Below, in pieces: positions 1-5,052 of a stretch of DNA of 5,375 bases. Within the stretch, counting starts at the first letter, position 1. Every line of letters begins with the position of its first letter. The stretch comes from Nanobdellota archaeon (lineage in GTDB: Archaea > Nanoarchaeota > Nanoarchaeia > Parvarchaeales > Parvarchaeaceae), in the NCBI GenBank assembly GCA_021796445.1, contig JAKACB010000045.1:1-5375 (forward strand). The letters run 5' to 3'. The notes beneath the pieces are model-generated. The model searched no databases. It was given only the letters and a program-made list of their open reading frames with translations, and was not told the origin of the DNA. The position numbers were made by a program, and so were the translations under genes.

Positions 1-902
1 GGAGTGTTTCCATTAAAGTAAAGATAAAATACATGTACTCCATCATCATACTGAGCATAATTAGAACTTAGCTGTGGTGCCTCACCGGTATTAACTGTGT
101 TTAATACATTTGATGATGTTGAAAAGAAGTCCATGTATACTGTGGTTGTTGTGAAACTACCTAGCTTTAGCCAGTATAATACTGTCTGGCTGTTGCTTGT
201 CCCGTTTTCCCTCCAAGAGGGTATTATCGTGCCATTTGGATATGTGAATTCTATGTTTGAAAGGTTGGAAGAAGCATATGAATTGTAGTTATTCATGTTG
301 ACTATTACCATCTGCTGGAAAGGTGATGGGGTTGCTGCTGAAGATGTTATTGTCAATGGAACGTACTTTACTATTGGATTTGCTGAGGAAGTTCCTGCTA
401 TTGTACCTGTTGTGTTTGTAACTACATTTCCTGCTGGTGTTGAATAACTGTACTGTAATTTAGCTGAGATAGAATACTTTACTCCTGCTGACGTACATGC
501 TACTGTCGGTATTATTATTGTTGCTGTTTTACCTGGTGATATTGCTGTTTTTGTAAGATTATACGCTTTTGTTAAGGCTGTCGTGCCTGTATTCGAGGTT
601 ATGTATATCTTTGTTATTGTTGCCTGGGTTGCTGTATCTGGCAATCCTCCTCCTATTATTGCAACTGATAAGCCTGCTGGACTGCATACTGTTGATGAAA
701 CTGTGAACGGGCTAAAGCCTATGCTTGTTGTCGTTATGCTTGATGATGGATTGAAGATACCCATGCTGTATAATATCACTGCTACTATGACTATGATTAG
801 AATAGCCCAGCCGTAGGTCATCATATACTCTAAAGCTGACTGTGATCTTTTACTTTTTGTTAAAAAATTTAGATTATCTGTATTTAAGGGTTTAAATAGC
901 AT
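1..902 (-). CDS. Pilin-like surface protein with class III signal peptide and DUF2341-like domain (partial, C-terminus off the left edge)
   Basis: This open frame runs from ATG at 902-900 to the window edge and gives 300 residues with no stop. An in-frame TGA at 918-920 bounds the start. The N-terminus is a short polar leader followed by RSQSALEYMMTYGWAIL (residues 19-35) and a hydrophobic helix to about residue 50. This is the archaeal class III (type IV pilin-like) signal: cleavage by a prepilin peptidase is expected between Ser20 and Gln21, leaving Glu25 at mature position +5. Residues 51-175 are Ser/Thr-rich with two cysteines (C73, C136) that could form a disulfide. From about 178 the sequence resembles DUF2341: VPLTIT, NGTIIPSW, YWLKLGSF, then NTGEAPQLSSNYAQYDDG at 271-288. 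In such proteins a lectin-like domain often follows, and here it would lie outside the window. There are five N-glycosylation sequons (N115, N163, N213, N223, N233). Role inferred: pilus-like fibre subunit or adhesin on the cell surface. The signal peptide is firm, DUF2341 is from memory of the family, and function is unproven. Confidence 0.85.
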   Translation of the reverse strand, partial: MLFKPLNTDNLNFLTKSKRSQSALEYMMTYGWAILIIVIVAVILYSMGIFNPSSSITTTSIGFSPFTVSSTVCSPAGLSVAIIGGGLPDTATQATITKIYITSNTGTTALTKAYNLTKTAISPGKTATIIIPTVACTSAGVKYSISAKLQYSYSTPAGNVVTNTTGTIAGTSSANPIVKYVPLTITSSAATPSPFQQMVIVNMNNYNSYASSNLSNIEFTYPNGTIIPSWRENGTSNSQTVLYWLKLGSFTTTTVYMDFFSTSSNVLNTVNTGEAPQLSSNYAQYDDGVHVFYLYFNGNT

Positions 903-924
903 ATTATTTACTATAAATCAAGGA

Positions 925-932
925 ATATAAAT
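925..932 (-). promoter_or_regulatory. TATA box of the pilin-like gene
   Basis: On the minus strand this reads ATTTATAT, preceded by the purine-rich AGAAAC that would serve as a BRE. Its centre lies about 26 bp ahead of the ATG at 902, so the transcript would begin at or next to the start codon (leaderless). No Shine-Dalgarno is present, which agrees with this. Confidence 0.6.
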
Positions 933-1044
933 GTTTCTTTGAAATAAGGTATAACAATAAAACTCTGAATTTTTAGATATTAAATTTTGAAAGTAAAAAC
1001 TGTTAAATTGTATTCTTAGCCATTTTCGATTATTTTACAAACAT

Positions 1045-1104
1045 AAAAATAATTAGATAACTACAAAGTTAGATAATGATTCTTTAAAATAAATAATAAG
1101 AATC
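1045..1104 (-). terminator. Probable terminator region behind aIF5A (inverted repeat, then T5)
   Basis: Nine bases beyond the aIF5A stop, a perfect 7-bp inverted repeat GATTCTT/AAGAATC occupies 1078-1084 and 1098-1104 with a 13-base AT-only spacer. Further downstream on the minus strand there is a T5 run at 1049-1045. Archaeal termination depends mainly on T-rich tracts, so the T5 may matter more than the hairpin. The stem is AT-rich and weak, so confidence is modest. Confidence 0.4.
1053..1076. repeat. Direct repeat TTAGATAA, two copies 16 bp apart
   Basis: TTAGATAA occurs at 1053-1060 and again at 1069-1076 in the gap behind aIF5A. The copies are exact and separated by eight bases. They could be a binding site or chance in AT-rich DNA. 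The rest of the 903-1112 gap shows nothing further beyond the upstream gene's promoter and the aIF5A terminator region. Confidence 0.3.
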
Positions 1105-1112
1105 CGAAATAA

Positions 1113-1529
1113 TTATTTCATTCCTTTTATTAGTTTCTGGCCCATTAAATCGGAATAAGTAACCTGTGCGCCTTCTTTCATTTTATCCTTTAATTCTTCA
1201 GGTATGTCTGCATCAAAAACTTCATACGATTCCATATCCATAAGCTGGACCTTGCCATCATTAAGGCTTATCACCTGTGCGATTCTTTTCTCTATTATTG
1301 GAATCTTGGCCCTGTCCTCGGCAGACATTACGAAAACTCGCTTTTTACCATCTATAACGCCAACAGCTTCAACTCTAGCTTTTGCATGCCCATGCTTTCC
1401 TGGAGCACTTAACGCTAGGTCAGTTATTTTGCATATAAACTGGTCGTCTACCAGTATAGTGTCTCCCTTCCTTAATTCATTTATACCAGCAACTTTAAAA
1501 TCCATATCTCTGTTTACTATTTTTAGCAT
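1113..1529 (-). CDS. Translation initiation factor 5A (aIF5A), hypusine-bearing
   Basis: This 138-residue protein is the archaeal homologue of eIF5A, which binds the ribosome near the P site and helps peptide-bond formation at difficult sequences such as polyproline. The SH3-like N-terminal domain (about 12-75) holds the hypusine loop LSAPGKHGHAKAR, with Lys45 as the residue expected to be modified by deoxyhypusine synthase. The OB-fold C-terminal domain follows, with IPIIEKRIAQVISL, VQLMDMESYEVFDADIPEEL and a closing MGQKLIKGMK. The length matches the family (about 130-140). ATG at 1529 is preferred because a TATA box lies about 31 bp ahead. Met9 (1505) is the other possible start and would fit the usual shorter N-terminus. 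The loop has Ser-Ala where many relatives have Ser-Lys before PGK/TGK, and the key Lys and His remain. The gene is divergent from the malic enzyme gene, with no operon partner visible. Confidence 0.95.
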   Translation of the reverse strand: MLKIVNRDMDFKVAGINELRKGDTILVDDQFICKITDLALSAPGKHGHAKARVEAVGVIDGKKRVFVMSAEDRAKIPIIEKRIAQVISLNDGKVQLMDMESYEVFDADIPEELKDKMKEGAQVTYSDLMGQKLIKGMK

Positions 1530-1556
1530 ATAAATATTGCTTTTTTCTATGAATCG

Positions 1557-1564
1557 TATAAAAA
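1557..1564 (-). promoter_or_regulatory. TATA box of the aIF5A gene
   Basis: The minus strand reads CCTTTTTATAC with the core TTTTTATA. The centre lies about 31 bp ahead of the ATG at 1529, predicting a transcript with a leader of only a few bases. There is no Shine-Dalgarno ahead of the start. Confidence 0.6.
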
Positions 1565-1595
1565 GGGATAAAATTCAACGGAAAAAGGGAAAATC

Positions 1596-1603
1596 TTTAA
1601 ATA
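1596..1603 (+). promoter_or_regulatory. TATA box of the malic enzyme gene
   Basis: TTTAAATA, preceded by the A/G-rich GGGAAAATC that would act as BRE, is centred about 25 bp ahead of the ATG at 1625. Transcription should start at or beside the A of ATG, giving a leaderless mRNA. Nothing resembling a Shine-Dalgarno lies between the box and the start. It stands about 40 bp from the opposite-facing aIF5A box. Confidence 0.65.
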
Positions 1604-1624
1604 TAGCACATACGATAATAATAT

Positions 1625-2884
1625 ATGGATAAGAAGCTAGATTATTCTAAACTGGCAATAGACTACTCAAAGAAATACGGCGGCAAAATAGAACTAAAAC
1701 CGACTTTAAAAATAAAATCATTAAGAGACTTGTCAATAGTCTACACTCCTGGAATAGCGGCTGTTTCTACTGCAATAAGCAAAGACAGTCGTTTGTCATG
1801 GGATTTGACATGGAGATGGAATACAATTTTTATAATAACAAATGGAACAAGAGTACTTGGCCTTGGAGATATAGGCCCGCTTGCTTCTTTGCCAGTTATG
1901 GAAGGCAAATCTCTGATATACAAGGAGTTTGGTGGAGTAAACGCCATACCTATACCGATAGAAACAAAGGAAGTAGATGAATTTGTAAACGTTGTAAAAA
2001 ATATATCAGTAACAAGTGGGGGAATACATTTAGAGGATATAGAATCACCATTCTGCTTTGAAGTACTGGAAAGATTACAGCAGGAATTAAAAGTTCCAGT
2101 ATGGCATGACGACCAGCAGGGAACGGCTGCTGCTGCTCTTGCAGGACTGATAAATGCTACTAAACTGGCTGATAAGGACTTAAAGAAAAGTAAGATTGTC
2201 ATGATAGGCGCAGGGGCCGCAAATATTGCATTGTTTCGTATACTTGAAAAGTATGGTATTGACACGGGAAACATAATAATAGGAGACAGCAAAGGTCCGC
2301 TTTACAACGGCAGAGATGACACTGAGATAATAAAAACAACAAACAGATGGAAATATGAAGTTATGAAAAAATCCAATAAAGACTCAGTTACTGATGCTGA
2401 CAAGTCGTTTGAGGGTGCAGATATTGTTATAGGATTCAGCAGAGAAGGCAGCATAAAACCAGAGTGGATAAGAAAAATGAATTCAAAGCCAATAGTATTC
2501 GCAGATGCAAATCCAAACCCAGAAATTTCTCCTGAAAAAGCTTACAAGGCAGGAGCTTATATTGTTTCCACAGGAAGATCTGATTACCCAAATCAGATAA
2601 ACAACAGCCTTATATTTCCAGCACTTTTCAGAGGCGTACTTGATTCAAAAGCCAAAAAGATAGATGATTATACTACCATAGTAGCTGCAGAAGAACTTGC
2701 AAAATTTGCACAGAAAAAAGGATTAAAGAAAGATTATATAGTTCCAAATATGGAAGAAAGAGAATTGTATCCAAGGATAGCGTCGGGTGTTGCAGAAGAT
2801 TTAGTTAAAAGAGGATTGTCAGACATTAAGGAAAACAGAGAATACTTCTATAAAAAAGCGAAGAAGATTATAGGTTTAAAGTAA
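1625..2884 (+). CDS. Malic enzyme, malate dehydrogenase (oxaloacetate-decarboxylating), NAD(P)-dependent
   Basis: This 419-residue protein is a bacterial/archaeal-length malic enzyme. It oxidatively decarboxylates malate to pyruvate and CO2 with NAD(P)+ and a divalent metal, linking the TCA-cycle C4 pool to pyruvate in the cytoplasm. The N-terminal domain has VYTPGIA (39-45, catalytic Tyr40), VLGLGDIGPLASLPVMEGK with the expected catalytic Lys95, and KEFGGVNAIPI. Metal ligands are expected at Glu137-Asp138 (HLEDIESPFCFE) and Asp163 (WHDDQQGTA). The Rossmann domain carries IGAGAAN at 194-200 and an acidic DSKG at 221-224. The motifs VFADANPNPEI (291-301) and NQINNSLIFPALFRG (323-337) complete the active site. 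Variations: Gln165 in HDDQQGTA where most prokaryotic enzymes have His, and ADANPNPEI where ALANPTPEI is common. Cofactor preference cannot be settled from sequence. The ATG lies about 25 bp past its own TATA box. It is a single-gene unit, convergent with dnaG. Confidence 0.95.
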   Translation: MDKKLDYSKLAIDYSKKYGGKIELKPTLKIKSLRDLSIVYTPGIAAVSTAISKDSRLSWDLTWRWNTIFIITNGTRVLGLGDIGPLASLPVMEGKSLIYKEFGGVNAIPIPIETKEVDEFVNVVKNISVTSGGIHLEDIESPFCFEVLERLQQELKVPVWHDDQQGTAAAALAGLINATKLADKDLKKSKIVMIGAGAANIALFRILEKYGIDTGNIIIGDSKGPLYNGRDDTEIIKTTNRWKYEVMKKSNKDSVTDADKSFEGADIVIGFSREGSIKPEWIRKMNSKPIVFADANPNPEISPEKAYKAGAYIVSTGRSDYPNQINNSLIFPALFRGVLDSKAKKIDDYTTIVAAEELAKFAQKKGLKKDYIVPNMEERELYPRIASGVAEDLVKRGLSDIKENREYFYKKAKKIIGLK

Positions 2885-2887
2885 ACC
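2873..2887 (+). repeat. Perfect hairpin spanning the malic enzyme stop codon
   Basis: GGTTTA-AAG-TAAACC is a perfect 6-bp inverted repeat with a 3-base loop, and the TAA stop forms the start of its right arm. No T-run follows directly, so it is not a classical terminator on its own. It may protect the mRNA 3' end. Confidence 0.4.
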
Positions 2888-2905
2888 ATATTATACATAA
2901 AATAT

Positions 2906-2922
2906 TGAATTATTATAATTCA
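2906..2922. repeat. Perfect AT-rich palindrome TGAATTA-TTA-TAATTCA
   Basis: The arms of 7 bp match exactly around a TTA loop, within the gap between two convergent genes. It reads the same from both strands, so it could serve either transcript's 3' end. Alternatively it is a chance palindrome in AT-rich DNA. Confidence 0.35.
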
Positions 2923-2938
2923 TTTAATAATGCTTGCC

Positions 2939-2950
2939 TTTTTTACTTTT
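2939..2950 (+). terminator. T-tract terminator of the malic enzyme gene
   Basis: TTTTTTACTTTT begins about 55 bases after the malic enzyme stop. Archaeal RNA polymerase typically terminates at such U-rich stretches on the coding strand. The two small palindromes just upstream support a 3'-end role. The 152-bp convergent gap shows no gene, and I see no comparable T-run for the opposing dnaG transcript. Confidence 0.55.
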
Positions 2951-3036
2951 ATAATATAACTTTAGCTAGCTTTATTTTAAGTACTACAAGTAAATCGCAC
3001 AGTCTATATTGCTCTTAAAGCCATTACAAAGTAAGT

Positions 3037-4218
3037 TTACCTGTATTTGTAGCCAATGTCATCATATGAAAGTAGTTTTACGGACGAACTGCTTGCCAAT
3101 ATTTTGCTTCCTATGACATACTTTATATCGCTTTCTTCGGCTGCCTTTGATATTTCATCGGTTACCAGGCCGTCAAGAACAAGCATATATATGTTTTCTA
3201 GATTGAGTATAGCGTCTTCAACTCCTTTATAGGGTATCCTTCCAAGTATCTCAAACTTATTGTTTACAAGAAACGCTCCTCTAGTTCCTATTATATCATT
3301 GACTAAAGGTGTAACTTTTTCCTTTATTTCTGGTGACACTTCAACTGCTGCAGATTGAGCCACTTTTTTAGGGGCGGAAGATTCTCTCTTTAATGAGGGG
3401 TCATAGTCCTCTATAGGTACTTTAGCGCGAAGTGCTTGGTTTATTTCCTTCTTTGAAAGTTCTTCTACTTCAGTTCCTGAAGGGGCTTTTGCTATGAAAT
3501 CTACATGTCCTTGCTGCATGAATGAGTTTATTATCATGTCACCGCCTCTGTCTCCATCCACAAACAAGGTGACTATTTTCTTTCTGCTCAAATCGATGAC
3601 AGTTTTTGGTATGTTAGTTCCATTCATCCCTATTATGTTAGAGAAGCCATGCTTAAGCATGTTCATTACATCTGCTCTTCCTTCTACTACGATTATCTCT
3701 TCTGAGTCTTCTAAATCCGGACCAGCTGGTAACTTTTCAGAGCCATATTCAACGAACTCCTTCTGCCTTACCTCTTCGTAGAGTTTCTGTAGTAATTCTG
3801 TTGTATCAACTTCAGAGACTTTCATAGCTTCTTCAAGAAGCTTCTGAGCTCTGTTCATAATGTATTCTCTCTTAGAGATCCTTACATCTTCTATCTTATC
3901 AACTGAAACTGTAGCCTTCGAAGGGCCTATCCTATCAATAGTCTCTATCGCTGCTCCTATCAATGCTGTTTCTGCCATTCCCAAAGAAGTGGGTATAGTT
4001 ATCTCACCATTAGTCTTTCCGCCAGCTGCAGAACTCTCTACGTTTATTCTTCCTATTTTACCGTTTTTCTGTGCTTCTCTTAAATCTAATTCTTCACCTA
4101 ATAGACCCTCGGTCTGCCCGAATACCGCACCTATAACATCTGGTTTATCAATCAGACTGTCAGCGGTAAACTTTGCATGAAGGATATACTTAAAAGAAGT
4201 AGGTCCTATCTTTGCCAT
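3037..4218 (-). CDS. dnaG: Archaeal DnaG (TOPRIM primase-like protein, exosome-associated)
   Basis: This 393-residue protein matches archaeal DnaG along its whole length. The conserved N-terminal block (9-115) includes FKYILHAKFTAD, VFGQTEGLLGEELDLRE and the Gly-Lys stretch GGKTNGEI. It is followed by a charged, probably helical linker (115-165). The TOPRIM domain (about 173-268) has the catalytic Glu179 in VVEGRADV and the metal-binding pair Asp221/Asp223 in FVDGDRGGD, then APSGTEVEELSKKEI. After a low-complexity linker (275-295) comes the conserved C-terminal domain (296-393). Bacterial-type zinc-binding and helicase-interaction domains are absent, as is normal in archaea. In Sulfolobus this protein is a subunit of the RNA-degrading exosome and can also prime DNA synthesis, so either role in the cytoplasm is possible. 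The start is firm: AGGAGGTG lies 7 bases upstream, the only strong Shine-Dalgarno in the window. It is convergent with the malic enzyme gene. The length is slightly below the usual 400-450, with no sign of damage. Confidence 0.96.
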   Translation of the reverse strand: MAKIGPTSFKYILHAKFTADSLIDKPDVIGAVFGQTEGLLGEELDLREAQKNGKIGRINVESSAAGGKTNGEITIPTSLGMAETALIGAAIETIDRIGPSKATVSVDKIEDVRISKREYIMNRAQKLLEEAMKVSEVDTTELLQKLYEEVRQKEFVEYGSEKLPAGPDLEDSEEIIVVEGRADVMNMLKHGFSNIIGMNGTNIPKTVIDLSRKKIVTLFVDGDRGGDMIINSFMQQGHVDFIAKAPSGTEVEELSKKEINQALRAKVPIEDYDPSLKRESSAPKKVAQSAAVEVSPEIKEKVTPLVNDIIGTRGAFLVNNKFEILGRIPYKGVEDAILNLENIYMLVLDGLVTDEISKAAEESDIKYVIGSKILASSSSVKLLSYDDIGYKYR

Positions 4219-4225
4219 AATTCAA

Positions 4226-4233
4226 CACCTCCT
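4226..4233 (-). promoter_or_regulatory. Strong Shine-Dalgarno of dnaG
   Basis: The minus strand reads AGGAGGTG, a long match to the anti-SD at the 3' end of archaeal 16S rRNA (ACCTCC core). Seven bases separate it from ATG at 4218. It fixes the dnaG start and shows the mRNA has a real 5' leader, unlike the apparently leaderless neighbours. Confidence 0.85.
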
Positions 4234-4241
4234 ATTTATTC

Positions 4242-4260
4242 AAAAAGACCCACTCGGGCC
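4242..4260 (-). terminator. Hairpin followed by T5 inside the dnaG leader (attenuator-like)
   Basis: On the minus strand GGCCC-GAGT-GGGTC (4260-4247) forms a 5-bp stem with one G-U pair and a 4-base loop, followed at once by TTTTT (4246-4242) and then, nine bases later, the dnaG Shine-Dalgarno. This looks like a small intrinsic terminator placed before a gene. It could end readthrough from the upstream gene or act as an attenuator. The stem is short and archaeal termination needs only the U-tract, so function is uncertain. Confidence 0.4.
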
Positions 4261-4272
4261 AAATTGTTAATC

Positions 4273-4302
4273 GTGATTTAAGGTCTAATCGACCAAAGTC
4301 AC
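4273..4302. repeat. Imperfect inverted repeat in the dnaG leader
   Basis: On the plus strand GTGATTT pairs with AAGTCAC (one G-U pair), then after an asymmetric internal loop GGTC pairs with GACC around TAATC. The minus-strand (dnaG mRNA) version folds less well because the G-U becomes a C-A mismatch. It could be an mRNA element, an operator for a dimeric regulator, or part of an antisense RNA. Confidence 0.45.
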
Positions 4303-4341
4303 TTTGTATGACTTACTATATTATTATTAGACTTTTCAAGG

Positions 4342-4350
4342 TTTATATAG
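4342..4350 (-). promoter_or_regulatory. Probable TATA box of dnaG
   Basis: The minus strand reads CTATATAAA, preceded by GGAAAG as a possible BRE, 24 bp downstream of the stop of the upstream gene. A start about 25 bp on would lie near 4320 and give a leader of roughly 100 bases. A second candidate, TAATATAG near 4315-4323, would shorten it. The box also reads TTTATATA on the plus strand, but no plus-strand gene follows. Confidence 0.5.
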
Positions 4351-4373
4351 CTTTCCAGCTAATACAATGAAGT

Positions 4374-4973
4374 TTAATTCACTGCAGAGAAGGATACCTG
4401 TATAGTTGCATTCATAGTAAAACCACTGAAATCAAAATTTACTGGGCAGGAAAGATTGATTCTTGGGCAGCGTATAAATGTTGTGTTGTAAAAGCCAAAT
4501 GGAAAAGTCAGGTTTACATTAAAGTTACCTGCCTCTAATACTTTTATTACCTGCGGCTGAAGAGGCCATTGAAGTGTAGCAGTTTGATTAGGAAGAAGTT
4601 TTGCTACCGTAATTGCATTGCATGAAGCTACATTCTTTTCATAACTTAGATTTGCTGCATATTTTGGATAAACAACTCCAGAAAAAGCAGAAACACAACC
4701 TGAAAGGTAGCCTATATCAGAACTACCGCTATTTTTTAGTTTAACCAAGATGTAAAGCTGGTTATTTGAACCATTGAAGACGCTCGTTATGTTTACTATG
4801 TGTATTGGATAAAATGGATTTGAAACGCTTTTCAGTTCCCAGCTTGTAACTCCTACAGACAATTGTTTTGCATTTCCAGCAGTCAACGCATAGTAAACCA
4901 AAAGCAGTGCAAATAAAACCATAATGGCCAAAACAATATAAGTATCGGCGCTTCTTTTCCTCTGATTATTCAT
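4374..4973 (-). CDS. N-terminally anchored exported protein of unknown function
   Basis: I do not recognise the family of this 199-residue protein. Residues 1-10 are polar and basic (NNQRKR), followed by one hydrophobic segment at 12-32 (from YIVLAIMVL to YYALTA), then a soluble region with beta-type composition. The topology expected is a signal anchor with the C-terminal domain outside the cell. The ectodomain has four cysteines (C93, C118, C169, C176), enough for two disulfides, and eight N-X-S/T sequons (N61, 67, 108, 129, 154, 163, 173, 188), suggesting a glycosylated surface protein. The stretch LYILVKLKNSGSSDIGYLSGC at 73-93 resembles the first strands of an immunoglobulin-like or pilin-like beta fold. 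It lacks the QSALE class III leader found in the other surface gene, so prepilin-peptidase processing is not supported. It is upstream of dnaG on the same strand, 155 bp apart, and probably a separate unit. Confidence 0.8.
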   Translation of the reverse strand: MNNQRKRSADTYIVLAIMVLFALLLVYYALTAGNAKQLSVGVTSWELKSVSNPFYPIHIVNITSVFNGSNNQLYILVKLKNSGSSDIGYLSGCVSAFSGVVYPKYAANLSYEKNVASCNAITVAKLLPNQTATLQWPLQPQVIKVLEAGNFNVNLTFPFGFYNTTFIRCPRINLSCPVNFDFSGFTMNATIQVSFSAVN

Positions 4974-5017
4974 TAATTTACTTTATTTTATTAGGTTAAA
5001 TATTTTAAGATATGAAA

Positions 5018-5025
5018 TATAAAAA
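5018..5025 (-). promoter_or_regulatory. Candidate TATA box for the anchored exported protein gene
   Basis: The minus strand reads CTTTTTATAT, nearly identical to the aIF5A box. It would place the transcript start around 4996 and give a leader of about 20 bases. A closer AT-rich candidate, AAATATTT at 4998-5005, would give a leaderless mRNA. No Shine-Dalgarno is visible, which slightly favours the latter. Confidence 0.35.
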
Positions 5026-5027
5026 GA

Positions 5028-5035
5028 TTTATATA
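5028..5035 (+). promoter_or_regulatory. TATA box of the Cys-Cys membrane protein gene
   Basis: TTTATATA with the preceding AAAAGA as BRE is a canonical archaeal box. Its centre predicts a transcript start near 5055-5060, at or just past the first ATG (5053). This makes the second in-frame ATG (5059) a good leaderless start. It lies only 2 bp from the opposite-facing TTTTTATA. Confidence 0.6.
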
Positions 5036-5052
5036 TGATAAATATTTCATAT

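Noticed and set aside
97..816. Plus-strand open frames (97-288, 583-816) opposite the pilin-like gene
   Set aside because: The minus-strand frame has a class III signal peptide, a matching TATA box and 300 uninterrupted codons, so these are shadows.
1204..1533. 109-codon plus-strand open frame opposite aIF5A
   Set aside because: It is antisense to the conserved aIF5A frame, with Ser/Ile-rich composition typical of a reverse-strand shadow.
1741..2292. 183-codon minus-strand open frame inside the malic enzyme gene
   Set aside because: It lies wholly antisense to a well-conserved gene, has no recognisable motif and no promoter; it is a reading-frame shadow.
3494..4180. Plus-strand open frames (3494-3781, 3860-4180) opposite dnaG
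   Set aside because: Both are antisense to conserved DnaG blocks, including the TOPRIM domain, and have no promoter or motif.
4240..4320. Possible tRNA or box C/D RNA in the dnaG leader
   Set aside because: The GGTCGATTAGACC element resembles a T-arm at first glance, but there is no GGTTCGAATCC-type loop, no acceptor stem or anticodon arm, and no convincing C and D boxes.
4308..4370. Short plus-strand open frame (ATG at 4308, about 20 codons) next to TTTATATA
   Set aside because: It starts before the box, has no Shine-Dalgarno or recognisable sequence, and the box is better explained as the dnaG promoter read on the other strand.
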